DNA of 64,000 nucleotides from Liolophura sinensis (Eukaryota; Mollusca; Polyplacophora; Chitonida; Chitonidae): contig NC_088301.1 in assembly GCF_032854445.1 (NCBI RefSeq), positions 35,329,187 through 35,393,186 on the forward strand, given 5' to 3'. Both the position numbers and the translations under genes were made by a program. Within the stretch, counting starts at the first letter, position 1, and the number at the start of each line of letters is the position of its first letter. Below are positions 11,040 to 22,790 of the stretch, in pieces. The notes under the pieces were generated by a model, which saw nothing but the letters and a program-made list of their open reading frames with translations, was not told the DNA's origin and ran no database searches.

Positions 11040-12954
11040 AACCGTTTATTATGGATTTCAGTAAGCAAGAAGCTCCACACAGCCCATACCATGTGAGGAA
11101 CACCTCGAGGGTACTAAACCTGTATCATCATTTCGCAAAACGGCTCAGATCACTTTTCGTCTCTAAATTAACTGGAAAGTTCTTAATCAACTCCTTCAGG
11201 ATGCAGTTGCATCACGTTCAAATAAAAAGGAAGGTTTCATGGGCTTATCGTTTCATACCCGTTTACCTATTACTTGATGGAACACCCTTCATTTAGCTGC
11301 CTCTCATCAGTCGTGGATGTATGCCATGTTGTGAACTCGTCTGAAACCCATGATACGCCACTTCATATTTTTTTCTTATCGGTATTTGCAGGCCCGCCAC
11401 GATCAATATGTACATTTAAAATAATATCAATTTTCCACATCGAGCCCTTCATGTATCTTCACGCGTGTCGATGCTGTATCGGCCAAATGCTTTCCGAACC
11501 GATCTAGAAGCTTTTCGTTAATTCCGGACCAGCATTTTTATAAATAGATGACTTCAACACCGCATGTCATCAGTTGGCAATTATTAGAAAAGGTTCTCGC
11601 TGGTGTCTGTTTGACTCAATACGTCTGGGACGCTGTCACGCATATCGGTTGCCGCAAAGGCCATTTTGCGAAAGGCCCACCACGACGAGCAGCTCTTTTC
11701 AGAACCTGTCCCAAGCCAGAACTGTCTGTAACACGCAGTGCGTTGTCGAAGGAGTATCGTTTGTGGCAGCACGTTGTATTGCGTTATTTATTGACCATAA
11801 ACACGCAGTGGTGCGGCCCATCAAACTGCTACAGTATCTATCACATTAACTATAAAAAGATTAGACTACGGACAATAACATTCTGCTAAGCTTAATGTAT
11901 TTCCAGCTATATAGCTTTTTATTTCGGCCTAGCAGTTCATGATTACCTACTGTTGAGGATTACAAAAAATAACAATTCATACACACCAATGCTTGTGACC
12001 GGGAATATAATAATACAATTGCGTTTACGTAATGTTATACACAACTGTATAGCAGGACGTGCACAAAGATGAATTCATGACCATTAGAATGGTTACATGA
12101 CATCACTTTTTCCTAATGGCTTAAACAGCCAGCAAACTCATTCCACAATTACTCGACATCTCTTGAGTAAGATTATTCCTTTAACCTGAGACGCATGACT
12201 TGAACAAACGATATTCATCAGTTCAGCTAGCGATGGCACGATGTGCTCGCGTATTCCACTGTAGCCTTAAAGCATAACCGAACAAGGTGCACATTGTAGA
12301 GAGCAGTCACCATTACCAATTGTTACATAAAAGCGAATTACCCTAAAGATAAAGTTTGAAATGCAATTTGAACATTTGTAAAAGTTCCAATTTATCAGTG
12401 TAATATTTGATGTAAAATGACATAGATACAACGCCAGATGTTGATTGTGATGTTGGGATATTGCCGATTGCCATTTGTCTACAGGTTTATACTATACTGA
12501 TTTATACTAGATTACGCTAAGAGTGCAGTTTAATATACCCGACAAATATATTTGTTTGAAAGGTGTAAAAGAATACCAGTAGCATTGTGATGAGTATAAA
12601 CTCTTGAGAGGAAGTACTTCGTGGGTGTTGATGATAAAATTTTGTATTAAATAGTAGACTGAAAAAGTATACATAAAACAACAAGTTTGGAATGAAATCT
12701 TTTTTAAAAACCTAAAACAATTTTAATGCTGACTAAATAGTTCCACGGAAGGATACAAGTGATGAGACTAAGTCTAAACAAGCCTACTTGCGTCTCTCAG
12801 GCTTCAAGGATCAAGCTTGTCTGTTGGTGGCAGTGATGTAAAGCGAAATGTAGAGAGCCACAAGGAGTATGCTTGGTGTATCGCTGTACCTTTGCTTTGG
12901 TCGTAGAAAAAGCCTACTAAAGCAGTGGTGCGTTTTCGCACCGTTGTCAGATAG
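11040..12954. other. 5' flank of the TRPM-like gene, no gene supported
   Basis: This is where a promoter for the minus-strand gene should lie. I could not point to a convincing TATA box or initiator. A less AT-rich block at 11580-11800 has overlapping open frames on both strands but no motif. Confidence 0.4.
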
Positions 12955-15150
12955 GTGTATTCTTCAAATGTCAAACTTCATGATATTCTAAGAGAAATTT
13001 TTCGACTGAAGGCCCAAGCTATACATGGAAAATCGTCAGTATGGTTCGGCCCTGTTCACGACGTACTTACAATGCAGACTGCCATTAATGCAGAGCCATT
13101 AGCCTTTTGTTCTAATGTAAGTTCAGAAATATCCACTTATATGATATGCCTATATATGCATATCTGTTGTTCAGAGCAGCTAACGACACTTTTCCATTTA
13201 AATTATCGGGACACTGTATTGTGAAATGATGCAAGGTAGCTGTCAAGTTATTTTCCAATCACTGTTGAAATATAATAAATATAAATCACTATTTTGAACA
13301 GCATTTTGTAGGAGTAGCTTTGTTAGCAGTGCACATGCTTCAAGACAGCTTCCCAGAAAATTTCATGAATTCCCTTCAGGATCAGCTCTTGCAGAATTTC
13401 ACTGAAAGTTACCGAGAGTATGTCGACTTAAAATGCCTTCAAAATTCAATGCATTCTTTTTGGACATCCTATCTAGAAATGATTGGGCTGCTTTTAGTAT
13501 TCATTAGGGCAACACGACAGGGAAACTTGGAGCTCCATTTGTCAACAATTCGGGATATGATTCCATGGTTCTTTGCATATGGACGAATGAACTATTCAAG
13601 ATACCTCCCTGTGTATTACCATGACATGCACGATCTCCAGTCCACACACCCGTCTGTTTACTCAAGACTGGCTGATGGTGAGTTTACAGTAAAGCGTCAC
13701 GACAGTCATCCTTTTGCTCTGACAGCTTGTGATCAAGTAACAGAACCAACATACAACAGATTCGAAGACCAGAGGAGGTTTGACAGGGTTAACCCTTAAT
13801 AAGGGAGCAGTACGACGTTGGATCTTAAGTCACCCTGCCAGAGCTGCCATAGCAGACTCCTGTTTCAGCATGTCAAGTGGCAAGAATGTTACAACATCCT
13901 ACCAGCAAGATTTAGTGTATGCGAGAAAGCGAACTGATGAACAGGCTATTCAAGATGTCATGGACACCATAAACAAGCTAATTTTCTAATCAGGCTGTTA
14001 ACATCTGTTCAGGAAAGGTGGCAATGGAGAGTGTGCACTCTGAACTTGCACTTGCCTACATTCGAGGAGAAGAATGTTTGAAGAGTTATGTTAACGAGCG
14101 ATTTGTTGAAGGAAAAAAGATTTATTCGACAAACTTAGCCTTCCAACTTGTAAAACATTTTCAGAAATTGACAAAAAGGTAAAGTATAAGGCATCTTTAG
14201 TAAATTCATCTATGACAGAAAACAGAAAGCTACTTGCTCGCTTGTTAGTGATTGCCAGAGAGAAAGAGCTTGATTTGAAGGATGTACTAAAACACCCTTT
14301 ATGCACATTTCCTCCAGCACTGGCTAACTTTGATGGCACAATGGCAAAGACAAATAAGGCCGCTTTCTTGCGTGAATTGGAAAAGTCATCTCCCAGTGAG
14401 TCCAGGACAATGGAAATAATATTCAAGTCAGAAACTGTGGTAATAATTGATGCAATGACAATGATTCAACAACAGCGCTTCTTTCCAGAAACTTCGGGTG
14501 CGAAAAAGTATAAGTCCAAAATTGATTATGTGGCTGACCAGTAGAGGTCAGTATCAATCAAACAATACAAAAGAGTGTAAATAACAACACAGGGAGAAAA
14601 AGTAAAGCGTATAAACAGTGCTGTTCAAAAGATGAAAAAACAGATGAAAATATTCTCTGCGTGTGGCAGCAACAATGAGGGCCTTGTTATTAATATTTTT
14701 GGTGAGTGAATGGAAAAGCTCACCACATATTCTCTCCAATGTCTGTGTTTACGCTACTGAAGACGTGCATGTGTTCGCATATAACAATCCTCAAATGGAA
14801 GTTTGCGTGTAAAGATGTGCCCGAGCTTCGTTCAGACCAAGAAGAGGCAGATACTAGAATGTTTCTTCATGAACTACATGCAACACAGTCAGCTTCTGAA
14901 TCTACAGATACTGACATCATTATTCATACCGTGGATACTGATGTGTTCATTCTAGTTTTTTCGATTTCTTATTTACTGTCCTGCAGAATAATTCTTCTAT
15001 TGACAATTGGGGGTAATTCACGATCCGTTGATGTACAGGAGATAACTAAGAGTTGGGATGACCATACTGCGGAAGCTCTCGTCGGACTGCGTTCTTTCAC
15101 AGGTTGTGATTCTGTTAGTGCTTTTAAAGGTTAAGGTAAGGTTAAAGCAT
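12955..15150 (+). pseudogene. Decayed PIN/FEN1-nuclease-like multicopy family member
   Basis: Parts in order: a possible leading exon ending at a strong donor (AAT then GTAAGTT at about 13110), a piece starting after TTTTGAACAG at 13302 and open to 13799, then pieces around 13800-13990, 14212-14544 and 14706-15134. Motifs are NYSRYLPVYYHDM, RRWILSHPARAAIAD, QEEADTRMFLHEL (from 14838), VDTDVFIL (about 14930) and FTGCDSVSAFKG at the end. This combination is familiar from a large, poorly characterised invertebrate family with a PIN-like nuclease fold, in which the acidic residues of EEAD, DTDV and GCD would bind metal. Stops at 13797, 13987, 14542 and 15132 break it. The family's biological role is not known to me. 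Confidence 0.6.
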
Positions 15151-15903
15151 TTAAGCTTCTGCTAGATTCACCAACATACAAAAACATTTTGTGAGCCTGG
15201 CAAAGATTGGAGCGTACCTGTAGGTTTACAGCAAGACCTGGAACAGTTTGCCTGTGATCTTTATGCATTGAAGGACTGTAGTGATATTGACACTGTTAGG
15301 TCCTTCGACTCGGACATGTGAGTGATACAGCAATGCCACCTAACCTCGACAGCTTGGCATTGAACATTATGATGACCAATTATCAACCAAAACTTTACAG
15401 ATCTTGTCTTCAGGCACAATCGTGTCCCCCAAATCCAGACGGGAATGGCTGAGAGATGATACACTCAAGACTTCGTATTAAATGGAACACTTTGGCGATT
15501 GCACCTGACTCTATTTTGAATTGTGTACATTGTTTTGGTAGAAAGACTGTGACTCTAACAAATGCTCTTGTTAGAAAGGGGATATTCAGTGCACAGACTT
15601 GTGAAAGTCTGATAACTGTCATAATCGAGTAAAACAGGTTAAAAGTGCCAGCCACACAAGTGATAATGAAATTGCCTAATTATAGATGTGTACAAAATAA
15701 TGTGTTGTCTTTCCGAGGACATCATTTGGTCAAGTCTTATTCTGTAAAAGCTGGGGACCAATGATATAATATATTGTGCTAATGCAGATTACAGGTGTAA
15801 AGGTAAATTGTGGCCAACTAACAGATTGCATTTATATAAAAAAAGATTTCATTCCTGTGTATCATCTCATTTATTATTCAATATTATCTATTCATATTCA
15901 CAC

Positions 15904-16045
15904 AGAGAGCCTCGGTGGCCGAGTGGATATAGTGCTAGCACAACACTATAACTCAGAATTCTCTCGACAGTATTGTCGCGCTGAGTTCAAATCCAGTTCT
16001 GGCTGGCTTCCTCTCCAGCCATACTTGGGAAGGTCTGCCAGCAAA
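15904..16045 (+). mobile_element. SINE with a Leu/Ser-type tRNA head and MetaSINE-like centre, 3' truncated
   Basis: The head starts GAGAGCCTCGGTGGCCGAG with box A TGGCCGAGTGG and box B GAGTTCAAATCC. It is followed at once by the same central domain as the other copies (CTGGCTTCCTCTCCAGCC ... GGGAAGGTCTGCCAGCA). The usual 3' segment is missing after about 16045. The head differs from that of the copy at 1176, so one central domain is joined to two tRNA types. Confidence 0.75.
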
Positions 16046-16299
16046 ATGTGATTGGTGAGTTCTCCCCGTCACCTTTTAGGCTGAAGCAAATTGTTTTCCT
16101 AGGCCACTTTTTAACCTACGGCCCACGGCCTAGAGGAAATGGACCTACGACGGCATATCCTGACCTCATTCCAGCTGACGGTTCCAAGCATCCAATGTGT
16201 GGACTACTTCCGCGAAAAGAAAAAAAAACTGATGCCACTGGAGGGCGGTGTTGGTTAGAGTGGGAGAGGAGATAGTATATTCTGTTTAGCTGAAGATAT
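16046..16299. other. Spacer, no gene supported
   Basis: A 75-codon open frame at 16048-16275 shows no motif. It is somewhat less AT-rich than the surroundings and may be part of another repeat. Confidence 0.3.
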
Positions 16300-16305
16300 A
16301 ATAAG

Positions 16306-16540
16306 AAAATTAAACGAGGCTTACCTGTAAGGCGAAGTTTGGTTGTAATTCTACGTAGTCATGGTTAGGAACAGAGGAATCATGTGAGATCGCGCGTGCT
16401 AGTATAGTATAGGCCAGGAAGTACATGTACACCAAGTAGTGTATTGTAAGCTTGCTTTTTGGATATTTAGGGAGGGCACATGATACCAAGGTTTCTGACC
16501 ATGACTATGTAGAATTACAGGTAAGCCTCGTTTAATTTTT
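16306..16540. repeat. Inverted repeat at the 3' end of the DIRS-like element
   Basis: The left arm is at 16306-16368, interrupted by about 16 unmatched bases. The right arm at 16496-16540 carries its reverse complement. Shared blocks are TTAAACGAGGCTTACCTGTA and TAATTCTACGTAGTCATGG (right arm with one or two changes). A third short copy of the second block follows at 16541-16557 in inverted order. Such nested inverted blocks fit the terminal and internal complementary repeats of DIRS elements. Confidence 0.7.
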
Positions 16541-16819
16541 CTAATTCTACTACGTCATGATTACCTCACTGCGGAACCATGTAAGATTTTAAAGCAACAT
16601 GGACAGTGGCATTAATAAATTGACAACAAAAGAACTTGAATAAGGTTATCTCCCTTTACTATACCAAAGCATGTGTAACGCCAGCATGTGTCCAAACACT
16701 AAACTTGAAATTCATTTTTTTTAATTCAGTTAACTGAACAGAAAACTGTTCATGTATTTATCCATGCGTAAATAATTACATATATAGGCTCTTTGATGGT
16801 TTCAGTCCAAAATTAGCCG

Positions 16820-17842
16820 AGTCAGGAACGCTTCTGTGATAACATTTTTCAAATATGGAGGTACTTGCCCACCCGGCATACTCCATTATAACATGCATAG
16901 GTACACCTTTGGCATGAGATGTGGCAGCCCTTCGTGTGCTGTGAGCACAAAACACTGATGTGTCTATACCAGCTCATTTAAGAACTGTTTTAATCCATCT
17001 GCTTATCGTATATCTACTGGCTGCATTATGTGGTTTCTGAAAACTGATCAAAAGTCGACTGTTCTCACCTCTTAACCTTTCAGTTCGAGTAACACACTCT
17101 TTCAGATGTTCCACCACACACAGACGATTATCCATATTATAAGCACACAATTCTATGGGTTTCAATGCCGTCCAACCTTAGTCTGTTTTAATAGTTCCTT
17201 AATATAAAAAATATATTTGTTGTCTGTAAGTATCATGTACTTCAAGTCTAGGCCATGTAAAATTTGTCACCGCTGAGCTGTCAGAACTGCCAGTAACGTG
17301 GTGAGTTTAAGAGTCAGATCTTTAATAGAAAGGTTTTATGGCGTTGAAATTGCTTGCAGATAGTCAAGCACAGTTTTCACATCCCAAGTTGTGTGTATCT
17401 GGGAATGACTGTCTGTCAGTAAAAACCCCTTTCAATAGATGTGACACAACTGGTTGAGAACCAAACCTTGTTTGTTTGTCTGACACGAACAACCGTGCAA
17501 ACTGTACCCTAAGTTTGAATCAGCAATTTCTCCCTAAAAATTAATAGCTAATTTTACAGGTGGAGAAATGGGATTATCCCTCTTGGTATTACAGTAAACC
17601 AACCATCTCTTAAGATATGAATAGTACTGTTTGTGTGTTGCGTCTCGCCATGAGAGTAAGATGTACGGGATAGCTGTTTCTGAAATATTTCGACGTCCAA
17701 GGGATTGCATGAGAAGCCACATGCCAACAAAGCTAACTATCTGTGCAGAGGATGAAGTGTCTGTGGTTCGCTGGGAAAAACACCATGCCTGCATCGGCCA
17801 GTTGAGTACAATTACAAACCCATTTACCCTCTCCTCTTCCAC
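16820..17842 (-). pseudogene. DIRS-like tyrosine recombinase (YR) remnant
   Basis: The enzyme would circularise and insert the element by strand exchange. The N-terminal SAM-like segment is at about 17690-17540 (ILLSWRDATHKQYYSYLKRW). The catalytic part is traceable: Arg of AQR (near 17275, followed by a TGA at 17267-17269), RLCVVEHLKECVTRTERLRG (about 17110), HSTR at 16932-16943, the GW motif, and Tyr at 16839-16841 in EKCYHR. So the R-HxxR-W-Y set survives. In-frame TGA codons at 17267 and 16974, and further breaks between 17270 and 17530, prevent expression. Confidence 0.78.
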
Positions 17843-17949
17843 CTTCTGGAGTACTTGAGGAATTGTGCTGAGGGGTGGAAATGCATAAAATTCAAATGAA
17901 TTCCATTTTACAGAGAAAGCATTAACTGCCCATGCAAAGACTTACAACA

Positions 17950-18380
17950 CAGTAACTAACAGTTTATTCGTGAGGCAAAAAAGTCAATACCGGGGCTTGC
18001 ACCCAATTTGAACATCACTTGTTTAAAAATATCTACACTAAGCATCCATTCAGTTTCCCTTCTTGTGTTCCGAGATTTTGTACACCATTCAATAATCTTG
18101 CGTGTTATGGTTTTACATTTTACAGAATGACTAGTGCCCATATGAGTGATACAGGCTACAGCAGTTGTAATGTCAAACCAACTCTTTAACATGTTTTAAT
18201 TTCCTAGTAAAGGATTTAATTGCCATGAAGACAGCTAACAATTCAAGGTAATTGATATGATTTTTTCTTCTGCCGTCCAAAGTCCACCTGTCTTGATCTG
18301 ACCATACACTGCCCCCCATCCACTTACGGAGGCATCTGTATTTGATGTGACCTGAGGTGTACCGTGACTTACGACATTAA
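17950..18380 (-). pseudogene. DIRS-like RNase H-region remnant
   Basis: A minus-strand frame includes ITTAVACITHMGTSHSVKC and ends with ETEWMLSVDIFKQV and IDFFASRINC. These match the RNase H and linker region between RT and recombinase in DIRS elements. Upstream pieces (about 18380-18230) are in other frames. The region would have removed RNA from the RNA-DNA hybrid. Confidence 0.65.
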
Positions 18381-18398
18381 ATGAAAGGTGGATGTCCG

Positions 18399-19388
18399 TC
18401 ACACAGTATGTCTTCCTTGGGAGATGGCAGAAATTTCCATGTGAGCATCGAAATCCCCTTTACTATTCTTCAAGGCTTCAGCCTTATCATTTTCCAGCTG
18501 ACGATAGTATAAAGGGCCACACATCACACCAGGAAAACTCGATGTCATTTGTCCCAAACCTCTAGCCACTTCTCTTTCTGATGGTAATTGTTTTGGAATG
18601 AAATGTAATAGAATGTTTTGGGTGTGCTCTGTTTTTTCTGCTTTTAACCGTACTGTCATTTTCACAGACTCTAATACAAAACCTAAATAGATCTGTTGCT
18701 GTGAAGGCATTAGAGCTGATTTTACAGGGTACACAATAAACCTAAATGAATAAAGAGTACATTACAAAAGCAGATCTTGTCTGAATCATCAATATATGCA
18801 GAAGACAGGTGTCCTTTCTTACGAAGGGTAGCAAAGACCGGTTTTAGCAGTTTTGTGAATTTTCTTGTACAGGATGCCAATCCATTAGGAAAGCATGTGT
18901 AATTGGCGATTACCTCGCCACTGAAATTTTAGATACTTCTTAGAATCAGGACCAACAGAACTAGGTATTAGGCATCTTTTAGGTCTACAGAAGCCATGTA
19001 GCAGTTTGGTTCATAAGTTTGGTTGCAGAATAACGGCTGTCCATTTTGAAATGGTTATTCTCTACATGTTTATTCGGCCTTTTAAGTTCAATATCATTCT
19101 TGAGGTGCCATCTTTTTTACCCCGCAGAAATACAGAAGATATGTATTCTCCAGCTTCATGAGAAGAACGTTAAATAACACCTTATTTGAGAAGTTTCTGT
19201 ATTTCCTCATCAATAACCTGTTGCTCAGTTAATGACATTTTTATTTCATTGGGCGTTCTGGGTTGTTCTTGATATGGGATAAAATCTATATCCAAACCTT
19301 TCACAATGTCTAAAAGTTCAGTGTCAGAGGTAATTTTCTCCCATTCATGAACAAATTGTTGTAATCTCCCAGCATGGAAACTGTCCAC
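18399..19388 (-). pseudogene. DIRS-like reverse transcriptase remnant
   Basis: It starts near AGRLQQFVHEWEKITSD (19388-19182), typical of the segment ahead of DIRS RT. The palm is recognisable through NCYMASVDLKDA, then CFPNGLASCTRKFTKLL. The catalytic box YIDD is intact at 18785-18796. The thumb side includes QQIYLGFVLESVKMTV and FPGVMCGPLYYRQLE (18734-18399). Several frame changes occur between 19180 and 18740. Confidence 0.8.
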
Positions 19389-20160
19389 TTTGGCTTCAAA
19401 ATATTATTTCAATTCTGAGATATAATTCTGGGACTCAGTACTCACCTGAGGTTCAGATGCATTATAACCATGTCCGGAAGCCTTTGCTTTTTCTCGGCAT
19501 CCTCCCTGAACGACTTCTTTCTGTTAAAGTACTGGGACTGCACGTGCAACCAAAACCATGTCAATGACCTTAATGACCGCAGAGGTCGCCCCATTTACTG
19601 ATCTCTGCATGTTTGCCATGCGATGGTCAATTTTCCTTTGAAAATTTTTCAGTTTTCCCCAAATTTCGGGATTTACTTGGGATGCCATCATATTTTGATT
19701 TTAGATTTTCATACACAGACTAGTTAGGTAATGGAACAACACTTTTTTATGGGATAACACAGTACTGAAACCGGTTGATGTTCTCTCAAGATAAAATTCA
19801 GAGGACTAGTTCAAGGGCTGCAATTTCTGACCCATTTTTGTGGTTAATTCTGGTTAATTCTAACATTTTATCTTCCTATAGCTAGCCTCAACCAGAGACT
19901 GACTGTGTGGATTGTGTGGATCGTTGGCCCCAGTATACTAAATTGGGGTCATCACCGATCTCTTTTGAAACCTAGTGGATCGAACCTTGGTCTCCAGGAA
20001 CACAGGATTCAAACTGAGTGGGTGGGGGTGCGTGGATTGCTTTGGGCCGGGATACAGTAATTGGTAAGCTGAAAACTTTTAATGGGACTGTGCCAGAAAT
20101 GATTTGCCATATGTCAATAGCTGTCGTCTTCTTCATCAGATGATCCGTGACCTCCAATAT
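19389..20160 (-). pseudogene. DIRS-like gag-region remnant
   Basis: Ahead of RT, the minus strand reads PEIWGKLKNFQRKIDHRMAN and QRSVNGATSAVIKVIDMVL, a helical pattern seen in the gag-like first ORF of DIRS elements. A stop (TAA near 19525) and shifts follow. No zinc knuckle is visible. The extent toward 20160 is a guess. Confidence 0.5.
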
Positions 20161-21885
20161 TTTATGGGTCTATTTCCCACTCGTCAGATGGGCTTTTCCT
20201 ATATGCTCCCCAGGCAATCCTGGTCTGTTGAGAAGTTGAGAACGACAGAAAAAGGGTAAAGGGATGAGATTCCGCTTATAGAGATCTTACCGGTTTGTTT
20301 TTCGCCACCCGCTGTGCTCCGCTATACCGAGATGATGGGGTGCAACATTCCCCTGTATGATTTTACCTGAACATTTTTAAGGTTCTCTTGAGCAGCTAGT
20401 TCTGCAGTATGGGCCTTGTTATGCAGCCAATGATTAATAACATACTGGTATGGCTTTGGTTACATATGAGGGTTCATTTCGAATTTAATTTGATTTGTAT
20501 TTTATGGCCATGGCTTTCTTGCTCTTTGCATGGAAGATTAGATGATAAAGAAGATGTATGCTAAAGTTTCATGGAAATAGGTTTAATACTTTTAGTTGCA
20601 TGGACAAAATATGAATACATGGAAAAGCACTATTACGCTTTTCCTGAGCGGGGGTAATGATAAAACTAATTACCCGATTACAAGTGAACTTAAGCATGCA
20701 CAGGTTTACATGATAGGCAAGATGTATAAAATTTAGGAGGAGATTCATGGACGAAACAGAACATAATATCTTTACCTCTTTCCTATGTAAGGCCAATATT
20801 TCAAGTATCAATGGATTTTTAAAATTATTATTCTTATTTGATTTATTATATTTACTTAAATCGAATATCAATTTAGGTTGTGGAAGAAGTCGGAGAGGGG
20901 ACTCCGGACAAGACACCGGAGCTATTTCTTTTAGCTTGATATCAGCTTACACAACATGGTCCTGTATTCGAACACCGAACGAAGGGGTCTTATTGGGACT
21001 TTTATTAAATTTATCTACGTATGATGGATTAAAACACAGTCATAGGCAGGGTTTGCTGGATGATATTTAAGCTTTGTAGCATATTGAAGGCTGAGGAATA
21101 AAGAAGGCTCATTTGCCTCAACGTATAAACTCTCTGCTGGCGAGGCTCTAAAAGCACCAAGGCTGAGCCTCAAACCTTGGTGATGGACAGGATCCAATAT
21201 TTTAATATACGATTTCCTTGACTCTTTTGTGGCACCTTGTACGTTTTCCTATGTGACAGGCCTGCTGTCACCCATACGATATGTGTTAACGCTAATACCT
21301 GATAATGGCTGTGCGGTTTATTTTCTTTTTTTTCAGTACCTCGTCAATGGGCTCTATGATTGCACCCTGACATGTTGTGGGTTTTTGTACCTCTGTAAAA
21401 GGGTGTTTTCTGTGTACTCCAGCTGTTATACTGTATAGGCCTTGTTCCAATGTCTTGCTGCAAGTCGTGCAGAGATTTTTCTCGTGTGCCCACTGTATAT
21501 ACTGTTATCTTCTGTCATAGGTTTGTGTGCCCGCTGTGATGTGGTGTCCGATATCTGCCATGGAGTAAATGCGTTTACCTTTTTCTTTAATCATTCATAA
21601 TCCTGCTTTTCGCTGGTGATGTGCATAAATTCTGGGTGTTCTGCTGGGGGTCTAATATTCACATACACCAAGGCCATATAGTTTCTACAAATGGTTTGAA
21701 TACCTTCCACTAATACGGCTGTTTGTCCATGTGGTCTCATAAGTTTATTATTATTATAATTTTTATGACTAAAAATACTTTATTTTGGACACTCGAGTGC
21801 CGTTGTACTCTACTACGTCAATAAAAACACATTTTCTCATTTACTGAAGACTATTGTTTCAGTTCAGGCTACACCCTTTCAATTT
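20161..21885. other. Spacer between two retroelements, no gene supported
   Basis: Only short open frames with no motifs are present. It may contain the missing DIRS end and the 5' leader of the Ngaro-like element. A 3' splice-like TGTTTCAG lies at about 21854, before the gag start at 21891. Confidence 0.4.
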
Positions 21886-21890
21886 TCGGA

Positions 21891-22790
21891 ATGCCTGCTA
21901 AACGTCGGGGGCCTTCGACTGTCGCGGCAGAAGTGGGCCTCTCGACGCAAAAGAGACAGCCTAGGGCCCCAGAGGTTGCCCCCTCATCTTGCGGTTGCCC
22001 ATCAGTCAAGATTGTAACTGAGGAAGTTATCAGGTGCCTCCTGGAGAACGATCTGCTCCACTCAGCCTACCCGACCCGCTCCCCTTCAGGCGGCTTTAGA
22101 TGGAGAGGGCATATCCCAGCCTCCCCCTCGGCCGGCGATAGCAGAGGTGACCTCAGCTGAACCCCTGCAGGTATCCTTTAAGACAGGGACACGCTGACTC
22201 TTTGTTCAGTACCGGTAAGCAGACCGCTGATTTTACCTCTTATTCTTCAGCCGATGCTGTGAACTCCATCAGCTTACAGCTGGTTTCATCATCTCTGCCT
22301 TTATGCTTCAATTTAAACCGCAAACTGCGTTCTAAAATCTTTGCCATATTTAATATACTCCCGTGGCCCAAGGCGTTTGACATATTTCTCAGTATATATG
22401 CAACAAATTTTCCAGATCAATCTCTGGGGCTTGTCAAATATGGCAACAAGTTAGAATTCTGAACCAACAGTACGGCTTCCAAGCAGCCAAATTCTACGGT
22501 GAGAACTTCCCGTACGCTCCGTGCTGTTGGGCGTATTGGTTAGGCCAATATTCATAACAAGCTACCGAGGCTTTGCTCTTCAAAAACTGCAGAAACAACT
22601 GCTTCTCATACTCAAAATAAGTTTCGCACCAATTAAAAACCTTCTCCCCCTAGATACTGTTGGTCATTTTGTAGATGAAGCATGTGTAACACCCCAAGCT
22701 GCAGACGCAAACACGAATGCACAAAATGTCACAAAAAGCACAGCAGGACATCGTGTAAGTCAGCCTTTTCCTCGGCCTCAACTTCGAACA
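21891..22790 (+). pseudogene. Ngaro-like gag remnant
   Basis: The first frame begins MPAKRRGPSTVAAEVG, a basic Ser/Pro/Ala-rich start common for these gag proteins. It breaks at 22158. In another frame a Cys/His cluster appears at about 22655-22745 (CWSFC, then CNTPSCRRKHECTKCHKKH), consistent with a nucleic-acid-binding zinc motif. At least three stops interrupt it. Confidence 0.5.

Larger units (their letters stand above)
16300..20160 (-). mobile_element. DIRS-like tyrosine-recombinase retrotransposon, decayed
   Basis: Read on the minus strand, a gag-like region (about 20157-19400), an RT (about 19388-18400), an RNase H-like region (about 18300-17950) and a tyrosine recombinase (17842-16820) follow one another in DIRS order. 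Inverted repeats lie past the recombinase at 16306-16540. DIRS elements use a tyrosine recombinase instead of an integrase and make no target duplication. Many stops and shifts are present. The left end is uncertain because I did not find the matching inverted repeat near 20 kb. Confidence 0.78.
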
